NCBI RefSeq assembly: GCF_014640175.1
Contig: NZ_BMGL01000006.1
Coordinates: 62,001-126,000 of the forward strand
Length of the DNA stretch: 64,000 nucleotides
Origin: Psychroflexus salis
GTDB taxonomy: Bacteria > Bacteroidota > Bacteroidia > Flavobacteriales > Flavobacteriaceae
Direction of reading: 5' to 3'
Below are positions 8,924-18,044 of the stretch, piece by piece (positions within the stretch are counted from its first letter, which is position 1; every line of letters begins with the position of its first letter). The notes beneath the pieces are model-generated. The model ran no database searches and was not told the origin of the DNA. It worked only from the letters and a program-made list of their open reading frames with translations. The position numbers and the translations under genes are program-made.

Positions 8924-11320
8924 TCAGCAGTTAATCTTTTTCAAATTTCTGCTTGTAATATTACTTGCTAAAGTTGTAAAAGCAACAATACTAATTGAAC
9001 TCAAAGGCATTAAAATAGCAGCAACAATTGGAGTTAATTGACCAGTTACAGCAAAATACAAGCCTATTAAATTATACAAAAAAGAAAAAAAGAAAGCCCA
9101 TTTAATAATTCGTTTACCCTTTTTAGCAACTTCAATAAAAGCATCTAAGTGCAAAAGTTTTTTAGCATCAATAATAGCATCGCAGGCCGGTGTAAATACA
9201 TTAATGTTTTCGGCAACAGCTATACCTAAGTTGCTTTGTTTTAATGCCCCAGCATCGTTTAAGCCATCTCCTACCATCGCTACTTTTAAGCCGCGTTCTT
9301 GCGTTTCTTTTATTCGTATTAATTTATCTGCTGGTGCCTGATTAAAATGTAAATCTTTTAAAAATGGCAACTGCGACTTTAAGTAGGCTTCTTCGGAAGC
9401 GTTGTCGCCAGAAACAATTTGAATTTGATAATTCTTAAACAAGGATTTTAAAAGTGACCAAATACCATTTCGGTAATTAGCTTGAAAGGTGAATTTACCT
9501 CGGTAAGTTTCATCTTCAGAAAAATAGACAGTAGTAGCAGTATTTTGATTTTCAGCTGGAACATTTACCCATTGAGAAGAACCTAATTTAATTTCTTTTT
9601 CGTTTACTTTAGCAACAATTCCTTTTCCTACTTCTTCTTCAAATCGATCGAGTGTATCAATTTTTTGAGATTGTAAAAAGGCATACAATTTTCGACTTAA
9701 AGGATGGTTAGAGTTTCTTAAAGTAGTTCTGAGTAAAATATAATCTTCATCGGTAAGCTGCTCGCCTTCGTATAAAATCTCATCTCCTTGCGTATGGCTT
9801 AGCGTTCCTGTTTTATCAAAAACAAATGCATCTAAATCGGCTAGCTGTTCTAGTGTATCGGTATTTTTTAAGTAAAAACCTTGTTTGCCAAAAATGCGTA
9901 ACAAATTTCCTAAAGTAAACGGAGTTGCTAGGGCAATTGCGCAAGGACAAGCTATAATTAACACCGCTGTAAGTACGTTTAAGGCTAAACTAGCATCAAA
10001 AAATAACCAGAAAGTTGTTGCAATTGTTGCTATACTTAAAACAGCAATTGTAAAGTGTTTACTTATTTTATTAATTAAGCTTTTAAAAGGTATTTCTTGG
10101 TCTTTAACAAAAGCATCCTGACTCCATAATTGTGTTAAATAACTTTGTTCTACTTCCTTTTCTGCTATCAATTCGATAGCGCCGAGCTGTTGTTTACCTC
10201 CAGCGTATAATTTTTCTCCTTTGTTTTTTACAACTGTTCTTGCTTCACCAGTAACAAAACTATAATCTATTTTGGCATCACCTTCAACTAAAATACCATC
10301 TACAGGGATTAACTCATTACTTCTAATTAAAATTCGATCTCCTTTTTTAATTTCATAAATTGGTATTTTTTCTTCTAAAAGTAAATCATCATGATTTAAT
10401 CTAGTTACTGCAATTGGAAAATATGATTTGTAATCTCTTTCGAATGATAAAAAAGAATAGGTTTTTTGTTGAGCTAATTTCCCTAGCAACAAAAAGAAAA
10501 CTAAACCAGTTAAACTATCGAAAAAACCTGTGCCTAAATCGGCCATAATTTCGACACTACTTCTTACAAACAAAACACTTATTCCTAGTGCGATAGGAAT
10601 ATCGATATTTAATATTTTAGATTGAATTCCTTTCCAGGCAGAAACAAAATAACCTGCACCTGAGTAAAAAACTACGGGCAATGAAAAACAAAACATTAAC
10701 CACCTAAAAATAGGTTTATATTGGTCTAACCAATATTCTGAAACTTCAAAATATTCAGGGAAAGACAAAAACATGACATTACCAAAAGCAAAACCAGCAA
10801 TTCCAATTTTATAAATTAAACTTCGGTCGATATCAGTTTTCTTTTTTTCCATATTCTCTAAACTCAGATAAGGCTCGTAACCTATAGAAGCTAGTAAAAG
10901 CACTAAATCTTTTAAGCCAAATGATTTTGTTTTATACGTAACTTGAACTCGCTTTTCTGGAAAATTTACTTGAGAAGTAATAATTTGTTCGTTGAGTTTA
11001 TTTAAATTTTCTAAAATCCAAATACAAGAAGAGCAATGAATGTGCGGAATAAATAACTGAATCGACTCTACTCCATCATCGCTAAAATCGATTAATTTCT
11101 CGCGTATTTCGGTTTGTTCTAAGTAATCAAATTTACCTTCTAATTCGGGTGGTGTAGCTCCTGGATTGTTCTGTAAATCGTAATAACAGGTTAAGTTGTT
11201 TTCGGTAAATAACTCAAAAACTGTTTTGCAACCAGCGCAGCAAAAACTTTTATCGGCAGAAGTTATTTCTCCTTCGACACATGCGTCTCCACAATGATAG
11301 CATTTAACCTTTTTAAACAT
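8924..11320 (-). CDS. ccoI: Copper-translocating P-type ATPase of CcoI/FixI type
   Basis: The protein has 798 residues. Its N-terminal cysteine-rich domain (CYHCGDAC, FCCAGCK, residues ~8-32) and a heavy-metal domain with IHCSSC (~95) are typical of CcoI/FixI, which supplies copper to cbb3 oxidase. Eight membrane helices are arranged around a CPC ion site (IIACPCAIALATPF). The phosphorylation motif is VFDKTGTLS, and the hinge is MVGDGLNDAGAL. Length and order are complete. The usual neighbours (ccoS and the ccoNOQP oxidase genes) are absent here; the gene downstream encodes an unrelated T9SS protein. Copper over another soft metal is inferred from family resemblance. Confidence 0.88.
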   Translation of the reverse strand: MFKKVKCYHCGDACVEGEITSADKSFCCAGCKTVFELFTENNLTCYYDLQNNPGATPPELEGKFDYLEQTEIREKLIDFSDDGVESIQLFIPHIHCSSCIWILENLNKLNEQIITSQVNFPEKRVQVTYKTKSFGLKDLVLLLASIGYEPYLSLENMEKKKTDIDRSLIYKIGIAGFAFGNVMFLSFPEYFEVSEYWLDQYKPIFRWLMFCFSLPVVFYSGAGYFVSAWKGIQSKILNIDIPIALGISVLFVRSSVEIMADLGTGFFDSLTGLVFFLLLGKLAQQKTYSFLSFERDYKSYFPIAVTRLNHDDLLLEEKIPIYEIKKGDRILIRSNELIPVDGILVEGDAKIDYSFVTGEARTVVKNKGEKLYAGGKQQLGAIELIAEKEVEQSYLTQLWSQDAFVKDQEIPFKSLINKISKHFTIAVLSIATIATTFWLFFDASLALNVLTAVLIIACPCAIALATPFTLGNLLRIFGKQGFYLKNTDTLEQLADLDAFVFDKTGTLSHTQGDEILYEGEQLTDEDYILLRTTLRNSNHPLSRKLYAFLQSQKIDTLDRFEEEVGKGIVAKVNEKEIKLGSSQWVNVPAENQNTATTVYFSEDETYRGKFTFQANYRNGIWSLLKSLFKNYQIQIVSGDNASEEAYLKSQLPFLKDLHFNQAPADKLIRIKETQERGLKVAMVGDGLNDAGALKQSNLGIAVAENINVFTPACDAIIDAKKLLHLDAFIEVAKKGKRIIKWAFFFSFLYNLIGLYFAVTGQLTPIVAAILMPLSSISIVAFTTLASNITSRNLKKINC

Positions 11321-11444
11321 TTAGCTTTTTGTAAACAAATTTGCGGCTATCGCTTTATTTTAAAAATGATAAACATCAGTTATTTACAGAAAACAGAAAT
11401 ATCAAGCAAATTCATTCTGCTCAACAAATTAAATCTTAAAAACC

Positions 11445-11452
11445 TATTTTTG
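11445..11452 (+). promoter_or_regulatory. -7 box of the M48 protease promoter
   Basis: TATTTTTG matches TAnnTTTG 16 bases before the ATG at 11469. It may serve the run of plus-strand genes up to purA. Confidence 0.5.
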
Positions 11453-11468
11453 CTGTTATTTTTATTTT

Positions 11469-12707
11469 ATGACAGCAACAATTTTATTTTGGCTCATTAT
11501 TGGTATTTTAGTTATTGAATTTGTAATAGATAAAGTACTCGATTTTTTAAACACTTCTTATTTTGATAAAGCTTTACCCGAAAGCATTAGCGATGTTTAT
11601 GAAAAAGATGAATACAAAAAAGCACAAGCTTACAAAAAAGAGAATCAAAAATTTAGTCAATTTAGCAGTGCAATTATGTTTATGGTAATTCTTGCGTTTT
11701 TATTTTTAGATGGCTTTGCGTGGGTTGATAATATAGCTAGGAATTGGTTTGAACATGAAATTTATATCGGTTTAAGTTTTTTTGGAATATTATTTTTAGC
11801 CTCTAGTATATTGGGGATTCCATTTTCGTATTACAGTACTTTTGTTATTGAAGAAAAATATGGTTTTAATAAAACTACAAAAAATACTTTTTTCCTAGAC
11901 ATCTTAAAATCATGGCTACTCGCAGGAATACTTGGTGGCGGAATTTTAGCCCTATTAATGTGGTTTTTTGAACTCGCAGGAAAAGATTTTTGGTGGTATG
12001 CATGGATTATTATAAGTCTGTTTTCTATTTTAATGAATATGTTTTACGCAAAATTAATCGTGCCCCTTTTTAATAAACAAACTCCATTAGCCAATGGAAG
12101 TTTACGCGATAAAATTGAAGCTTATGCTAAAAAAGTTGGCTTCGAATTAAAAAATATTTACATAATTGACGGTTCTAAACGAAGTACAAAAGCCAATGCC
12201 TACTTTTCTGGCTTTGGAAAAGAGAAACGCATTACACTTTTTGACACCTTGGTTGAAGATTTAACCGAAGAAGAAGTAGTTGCTGTCTTGGCACACGAAG
12301 TTGGCCATTACAAAAAAAAGCATATTATTTTTAACTTAATAGCGTCTATACTTACTACAGGATTAACCCTATGGATTTTTTCGCTTCTGGTTAATGAAGC
12401 TTTATTAGCTGAAGCTTTGGGTACTTCCAAACCTAGTTTTCACTTAAGTTTAGTAGCTTTTGGTTTATTATACAGTCCTATTTCTACATTAACAGGATTA
12501 GTTATGAATGTTATTTCAAGAAAATTTGAATACCAAGCAGATGCATTTGCAAAACACACTTTTAATGCTAAACATTTAGTAACTAGTTTAAAAAAATTAA
12601 GTTCTAAAAGCTTAAGTAATTTAACTCCACATCCCGCTTATGTGTATTTTAATTATTCGCACCCACCATTGCAAAAAAGAATAGAAAACTTAAATTTGGA
12701 ATCGTAG
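11469..12707 (+). CDS. M48 family zinc endopeptidase, Ste24/CAAX protease 1 type
   Basis: The 412-residue integral membrane protease carries the zinc motif HEVGH with His276, Glu277 and His280. A third ligand region follows in FEYQADAFA. About six to seven hydrophobic segments surround the active site, as in the Ste24/HtpX-like family. The N-terminal half has the Ste24 segment SILGIPFSYYSTFVIEEKYG and the middle PLFNKQTPLANGSLRDKIE. Bacteria do not make CAAX-prenylated proteins as a rule, so the substrate is probably membrane or misfolded protein. It is followed after 19 bases by the RelA/SpoT gene. Confidence 0.9.
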   Translation: MTATILFWLIIGILVIEFVIDKVLDFLNTSYFDKALPESISDVYEKDEYKKAQAYKKENQKFSQFSSAIMFMVILAFLFLDGFAWVDNIARNWFEHEIYIGLSFFGILFLASSILGIPFSYYSTFVIEEKYGFNKTTKNTFFLDILKSWLLAGILGGGILALLMWFFELAGKDFWWYAWIIISLFSILMNMFYAKLIVPLFNKQTPLANGSLRDKIEAYAKKVGFELKNIYIIDGSKRSTKANAYFSGFGKEKRITLFDTLVEDLTEEEVVAVLAHEVGHYKKKHIIFNLIASILTTGLTLWIFSLLVNEALLAEALGTSKPSFHLSLVAFGLLYSPISTLTGLVMNVISRKFEYQADAFAKHTFNAKHLVTSLKKLSSKSLSNLTPHPAYVYFNYSHPPLQKRIENLNLES

Positions 12708-12726
12708 TTTTTAGTATCTTAGTTGT

Positions 12727-14949
12727 ATGGAGTTAACGCAGGAATACCTCGATAAAGAGAATAAAAAAATTACGAAGCAATACAAAGAATTGCTTCGTAT
12801 AAGTTACCTAAGCCTTACCGATGAAGATAAGGTAATGATTAGGAAAGCTTTCGAAACTGCTGTTGAAGCTCACAAAGACCAGCGTAGAAAATCTGGTGAA
12901 GCTTATATTTTCCATCCCATAGCAGTGGCAAAAATTGTAGCTTCAGAAATTGGTTTAGATGCCACATCGATCACCGCTGCCTTACTGCATGATGTGGTTG
13001 AAGACACACACTATAATTTAGCAGACATCGAGCAAATGTTTGGAGAAACCGTTGCCAGAATAGTTGATGGTTTAACCAAAATATCAAGCCTAAAAAAAGA
13101 TGGTAATATTTCTATGCAAGCTGAAAACTTCAGAAAAATGTTACTTACCTTAAACGATGATGTACGCGTAATTATTATAAAAATTGCAGACCGTTTGCAC
13201 AACATGCAAACCATGGATGCCATGCGTGCTGATAAACAAGTGAAAATTGCAAGCGAAACCTTGTACATTTATGCACCATTAGCTCACAGAATTGGTTTAT
13301 ACAATATAAAAACTGAATTAGAAGACCTTAGTTTAAAATATACTGAACCAGAAGTTTATAAAGATATAAAAAGTAAAATTCAAGATAGTAAAGAAGAACA
13401 AAGCAACTATATTGAAGCTTTTTCAAAAATAATAAGCGACGAAATAACAAAAGAAAATATTGATTTTGAAATAAAAGGTAGGTCAAAATCCATTTACTCT
13501 ATTCGTAAAAAAATCATTAATCAAAATGTTACTTACGATGAAATCTACGATAAATTTGCTATTCGAATTATCTATAAAAGCGAACCTAAAAATGAAAAAT
13601 TCTTAGCCTGGAAGATTTATTCTATAGTAACAGATTTTTTTAGACCCAACCCTACCCGATTACGCGATTGGATATCCTCACCAAAATCAACCGGGTACGA
13701 AGCCTTGCATATTACAGTAATGGGTCCAAAAGGAAGATGGGTCGAAGTACAAATAAGAAGTGAACGAATGCACGAAATTGCCGAAAAAGGCTACGCAGCT
13801 CACTACAAATATAAACACGGCGAAAACCAAGAAGACCAAGGTATTGAAGTTTGGCTTAACCGTTTACAAGATGCGCTTGAAAACAACGAAATGAATGCGG
13901 TAGATTTTGTTGAACAGTTTAAATTAAATCTCTACGCAAAAGAAATTTTTGTATTTACTCCCCAAGGAGATTTAAAATCACTACCCAAAGGTTCAACCGC
14001 ATTAGATTTTGCATTTCATATTCATACCGATGTTGGATTACAAACGCGAGGCGTAAAAGTTAATGGAAAATTACGACCGTTAAGTCACGTATTAAAAAGT
14101 GGAGACCAAGTAGAAGTAATTACATCTGTATCGGCTAAACCTACCAATAACTGGTTAGATTTTGCTTCGACAGCAAAAGCACGTTCCAAAATTAAAACGG
14201 CCTTAAAAGTAAAGAAAAAGGAAATTGCAGAAGATGGTAAAGAAATTTTAACACGTAAATTACGTTCACAAAAAATACAACTTAATGAACGGACGGTTAA
14301 CGAATTAGTTAATTTCTTTAAGCTAAAAACCAGTCTCGATTTATTTTATCGCGTTGGCTTAGGTACAATAGATAATGTACAGATTAAAAAATTTGCATCA
14401 TATAGAAATAATGCTTTTGTTTCTTTCTTTAAAAATAAAATTCGAAGAAGCCCAACTAAAAATGAAACAAAAGAAGTAAAAGATGATGAAATTTCTGAAC
14501 GATTTGACCAATTGGTATTTGGAGACGATGAGCAACACTTAAATTACCAAGTTGCCAATTGTTGTAACCCAATTCCTGGCGATAGTGTGTTTGGCTTTTT
14601 AACGGTTTCTGATGGCATGAAAGTGCATAAAAAAGATTGTCCTAATGCAATTCAACTGCAAAGCAATTTTGCATATCGAATATACAAAGCAAAATGGATA
14701 GACTCTACCCAAGAAGAATTTAATGCCGACTTAAAATTAACAGGAATTGACGATATTGGCTTAATTAATGAAATAACTTCTGTTATATCTAAAAACCTTC
14801 ATGTAAATATGAAAAAAATTGCATTTAGCAGTCAAGATGGAGTTTTTTTAGGAAACATAAGGGTTTCAGTGAAAAACAAAGGAATTTTAAAACGCTTAAT
14901 GGATCAACTTAAAAAAATTGAAGGCATCGATAAGATTAGCCGTGAATAA
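12727..14949 (+). CDS. Bifunctional (p)ppGpp synthetase/hydrolase, RelA/SpoT family
   Basis: The 740-residue protein makes and breaks the stringent-response alarmone. Domains in order: HD hydrolase (about 40-200, HPIAVAKIV and LLHDVVEDT with His88-Asp89), synthetase (about 240-370, RSKSIYSIRKKI, YDEIYDKFAIRII, RDWISSPKSTGYEALH), TGS (about 400-460, FVFTPQGDLKSLPKGSTALD), and a C-terminal zinc-finger/ACT part (VANCCNPIPGDSVFGF, then ADLKLTGIDDIGLINEITS). The intact HD motif argues for hydrolase activity, so this is Rel/SpoT-like and not a RelA-only enzyme. It lies 19 bases upstream of the fur-like gene. Confidence 0.95.
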   Translation: MELTQEYLDKENKKITKQYKELLRISYLSLTDEDKVMIRKAFETAVEAHKDQRRKSGEAYIFHPIAVAKIVASEIGLDATSITAALLHDVVEDTHYNLADIEQMFGETVARIVDGLTKISSLKKDGNISMQAENFRKMLLTLNDDVRVIIIKIADRLHNMQTMDAMRADKQVKIASETLYIYAPLAHRIGLYNIKTELEDLSLKYTEPEVYKDIKSKIQDSKEEQSNYIEAFSKIISDEITKENIDFEIKGRSKSIYSIRKKIINQNVTYDEIYDKFAIRIIYKSEPKNEKFLAWKIYSIVTDFFRPNPTRLRDWISSPKSTGYEALHITVMGPKGRWVEVQIRSERMHEIAEKGYAAHYKYKHGENQEDQGIEVWLNRLQDALENNEMNAVDFVEQFKLNLYAKEIFVFTPQGDLKSLPKGSTALDFAFHIHTDVGLQTRGVKVNGKLRPLSHVLKSGDQVEVITSVSAKPTNNWLDFASTAKARSKIKTALKVKKKEIAEDGKEILTRKLRSQKIQLNERTVNELVNFFKLKTSLDLFYRVGLGTIDNVQIKKFASYRNNAFVSFFKNKIRRSPTKNETKEVKDDEISERFDQLVFGDDEQHLNYQVANCCNPIPGDSVFGFLTVSDGMKVHKKDCPNAIQLQSNFAYRIYKAKWIDSTQEEFNADLKLTGIDDIGLINEITSVISKNLHVNMKKIAFSSQDGVFLGNIRVSVKNKGILKRLMDQLKKIEGIDKISRE

Positions 14950-14968
14950 AAGCTTAAATTTGTAGCTT

Positions 14969-15424
14969 ATGAATAAAAATACCAAACTTAACGATCAGCT
15001 CGTTGTAAAAAAAGTCTTTACCCAATTCTTAGAAGATAATGGGCATCGAAAAACACCAGAGCGCTACGCTATTCTTCAAGAAATTTACGATAACGAAGAA
15101 CATTTTGATATCGAGTCGCTTTACATTACAATGAAAAATAAAAATTACAGAGTAAGTAGAGCAACATTATATAACACCATCGATTTATTGATGGATTGTG
15201 GTTTGGTAAGAAAGCATCAGTTTGGCAAAAACCAAGCACAATACGAAAAATCATATTTCGACAGGCAACACGACCATGTTATTTTAACCGATACTAGCGA
15301 AGTTGTTGAATTTTGTGATCCACGTATAGAAAGCATTAAAAAAACCATTGAAGAAGTGTTCGACATAACAATAGATCGTCATTCTTTATACTTTTATGGC
15401 ACTAGAAACAAACCTAAACAATAA
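14969..15424 (+). CDS. fur: Fur family transcriptional regulator
   Basis: The 151-residue protein has a Fur winged-helix domain ([36 protein letters not shown]) and a dimerisation domain beginning [21 protein letters not shown]. The metal-sensing residues around HDH are kept, but the first CxxC structural zinc pair of classical Fur (normally after HDH) is replaced by TDTSE, leaving a single Cys. The same change seems usual in flavobacterial Fur proteins. The target metal is probably iron, but another Fur-family metal is possible. It is packed between the RelA/SpoT gene and purA (6-base gap). Confidence 0.85.
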   Translation: MNKNTKLNDQLVVKKVFTQFLEDNGHRKTPERYAILQEIYDNEEHFDIESLYITMKNKNYRVSRATLYNTIDLLMDCGLVRKHQFGKNQAQYEKSYFDRQHDHVILTDTSEVVEFCDPRIESIKKTIEEVFDITIDRHSLYFYGTRNKPKQ

Positions 15425-15430
15425 ATTTTT

Positions 15431-16702
15431 ATGGCAGTAGACTTGCTACTCGGTCTTCAATGGGGAGACGAAGGAAAAGGTAAAATTGTAGATTACCTTA
15501 CTGAAAAATATAACATTATAGCTCGTTTTCAAGGTGGACCTAATGCTGGACACACCCTAGAATTTGATGGTATAAAACATGTTTTGCATACGATTCCGTC
15601 TGGAATTTTTCATAAAGATAGCATTAACTTAGTAGGCAATGGAGTTGTTATCGATCCGGTAATTTTTAAAAGAGAACTAGACAACCTTTCTAAGTTTAAC
15701 TTAGATCTTCATAAAAAATTAGTAATTTCAAGAAAAGCACATTTAATCCTACCTACTCATCGTTTGTTAGATGCGGCGTCTGAAGCTGCTAAAGGAAAAG
15801 CTAAAATCGGTTCAACCTTAAAAGGAATTGGACCTACCTATATGGATAAAACCGGAAGAAATGGTATACGTATTGGCGATTTAGAATTGAATAATTGGAA
15901 AGATAAATATAGAAACTTGGCTGATAAACATGAAGCCATGATTAGTTTTTATAATGTAGATGTTCAATACAACCTAAAAGAATTAGAAGAAGAATTTTTT
16001 GAAGCTATTGAAGTTTTAAAAAGCCTTCAATTTATAGACTCAGAAGAATATTTGCATCAAGCTCAACTAGATAACAAAACTATTTTAGCTGAAGGTGCTC
16101 AAGGTTCTTTACTCGATATCGATTTTGGAACTTATCCTTTTGTAACTTCTTCCAATACAACAGCAGCTGGAGCTTGTACAGGTTTAGGTATAGCTCCTAA
16201 TAAAATTAAAAATGTATTTGGAGTTTTTAAAGCTTACACCACACGTGTAGGAAGCGGTCCATTTCCTACTGAATTATTTGATGAAGATGGAGCAAAAATG
16301 GCCAAAGTTGGAAACGAATTTGGAGCCACAACAGGAAGACCAAGACGTTGTGGATGGCTAGATTTAGTGGCCTTAAAATATGCTGTACAAGTAAACGGTG
16401 TAACCCAATTAATGATGATGAAAGGTGATGTGCTAAGCGGTTTTAAAACGCTAAAAGTTTGCACAAGTTACCGATACAATGGCAAGGAAATTAAACATCT
16501 ACCCTACAATATTGAAGAAGAAAATATTTCTCCTGTTTATACCGAATTAAAAGGTTGGAAAGAAGATTTAACGAAGTTAAAAGACATTCAAAATTTACCA
16601 AAAGAATTAAATAATTATATACAATTTATAGAAGACGAAATTGGTGTGCCCATTAAAATTGTTTCGGTAGGTCCAGATCGTACGCAAACTATTCTACGTT
16701 AA
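15431..16702 (+). CDS. purA: Adenylosuccinate synthase
   Basis: This enzyme joins IMP and aspartate using GTP, the first step from IMP to AMP. The 423-residue length is normal. The N-terminal phosphate loop GDEGKGK is at 12-18, and GGPNAGHTL, KGIGPTYMDKTGRNGIRIGDL, AEGAQGSLLDIDFGTYPFVTSSN, TRVGSGPFPTEL, GATTGRPRRCGWLD and the C-terminal SVGPDRTQTI are all present. It is the last gene of the plus-strand run from 11469. Nothing odd was seen. Confidence 0.96.
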   Translation: MAVDLLLGLQWGDEGKGKIVDYLTEKYNIIARFQGGPNAGHTLEFDGIKHVLHTIPSGIFHKDSINLVGNGVVIDPVIFKRELDNLSKFNLDLHKKLVISRKAHLILPTHRLLDAASEAAKGKAKIGSTLKGIGPTYMDKTGRNGIRIGDLELNNWKDKYRNLADKHEAMISFYNVDVQYNLKELEEEFFEAIEVLKSLQFIDSEEYLHQAQLDNKTILAEGAQGSLLDIDFGTYPFVTSSNTTAAGACTGLGIAPNKIKNVFGVFKAYTTRVGSGPFPTELFDEDGAKMAKVGNEFGATTGRPRRCGWLDLVALKYAVQVNGVTQLMMMKGDVLSGFKTLKVCTSYRYNGKEIKHLPYNIEEENISPVYTELKGWKEDLTKLKDIQNLPKELNNYIQFIEDEIGVPIKIVSVGPDRTQTILR

Positions 16703-16770
16703 AAACATCTACTTTTAGTTGTTTATGAATTAACTTTAGGTTGTACTAATAAGAATAAACCTTTAGCACT

Positions 16771-16817
16771 AATGCTCAGTTTTGTAACTTATTGAATAAG
16801 TTATAAAACTGAGCATT
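16771..16817. repeat. 23-bp inverted repeat downstream of purA
   Basis: Arms 16771-16793 and 16795-16817 are reverse complements with one G/A difference, separated by one base. The arm begins AATGCTCAGTTTTGTAACTT. There is no T-run on the plus strand, so it is not a normal terminator. As RNA it would fold into a very long hairpin. It may still end the purA transcript or be the trace of a small repeat element. Confidence 0.75.
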
Positions 16818-17211
16818 ATAATAAATGAAAATGGATATAGTAAAAGGCTTAGCATGTTAATTATTGGCGAGCATAAAAAAATCTGAACGTAAAACAAGAT
16901 GACAATAATTGAAACCCGAAAACTGAAAATTGAATTCAGAATAGCGAAAACTCATCCAATTTAAATAGCATAAGTCAGGATAAATTGCAAAAATTAAAAA
17001 TTTTAGTTTTTACAAACTACCAATTTTATCGAAAGATTTGTGCTTCATAAGCACCTAATTTTATAGATAAATCCTTAGTTTTCATCTAAAAAATCTTTAC
17101 TCTCAACAAAATTTAGGTTCATATCGAGAACAAAATTTTTATTTATCATTTATATTTGTGAGAAGTTGCTTGTAATTAGAATAATAGCATCTTAATTAGC
17201 TAAATCTTATA
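16818..17211. other. Intergenic region after the inverted repeat
   Basis: About 390 bases with no credible gene. It is AT-rich and contains a TATCGAGAAC motif near 17117, like the repeat-rich region at 37907-38321. It separates purA from the broken DUF6503 gene on the other strand. Confidence 0.5.
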
Positions 17212-17967
17212 CTAACAATCTAACTTTAGGTTATTTACTAAAATATGCTTATTTTCTATTAAAGAAAGAAATATATATTTTCCATTTAGGAAATCATTTA
17301 AGGCTTGTCCGACTTTTGCATGATTAAAATTTGGTTTGTAGTTTTCGTAAGTTATAAATTGAATTCCATTTACATTTTCGTATTCAATGGCTTTTCTAAA
17401 ACGAATTCCACCACCATTTACTTGAAATGAATATGCTAAATAAGAAATTTGAAATGTATTTGTATTGATCCAATAATAGTAAACATCTTCAAAATCCTGA
17501 CCACCACCATCTTGTTGAAAACTAACTTGAATTTTATAATACGTATTTAACTCATCCTTTTCTGTTCCTATTAATTTCGTCTGAACAGCTTCATCTTTTA
17601 AGCGAAATGGCAATTGAACAAAATAATGCACAGAATTAATCGATTCTGAATATAAATTGGCCAAACTATCGGTAACTTCAATTAGCCTTTTGTTTATAAT
17701 TCTTTTAAATTTTCCTTCATATAATTCATCTTTAATTGCAAATGAATCATTTTAAAAACTTCTTTGGAGCTTTATACCTGAACATGTTGGAATGCTTTTG
17801 TACGTATAATCTCTAAATTGAAATTTAACAACTGAATTTTTAAATTTTGAAGTTCCAGACGAATCGATAGCTTGTTGAATAATTTGACTAGCTGCTAATT
17901 GCTCTTGCTTACGAGATGAAGAACAAGCCGAAAGAATTAAAATGAGAACAAAACAAAGTTTATGCAT
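17212..17967 (-). pseudogene. DUF6503-family lipoprotein gene broken by one in-frame stop
   Basis: Two same-frame pieces make one gene of about 251 codons. The first piece (17967-17755) has a lipoprotein signal peptide with lipobox LSAC and the family start KIIQQAIDSSG-like. A TAA stop at 17754-17752 interrupts it. Read through the stop, the frame continues NDSFAIKDELYEGKFKRI, then VTDSLANLYSESINSVHYFV, FEDVYYYWINTNTFQISYL and NGIQFITYENYKPNF, all typical of the family, often labelled deoxyribose-phosphate aldolase by mistake. A single base change (for example AAA to TAA) would explain it. It could be a recent pseudogene, a sequencing error or, less likely, a recoded stop. Confidence 0.8.
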
Positions 17968-18044
17968 TGTTTATAATTTATAGATATTCAAACGGCATAA
18001 AGAATGAAAACATTTTTCAATAAAACTTGAAAGATGCTTCTTAA

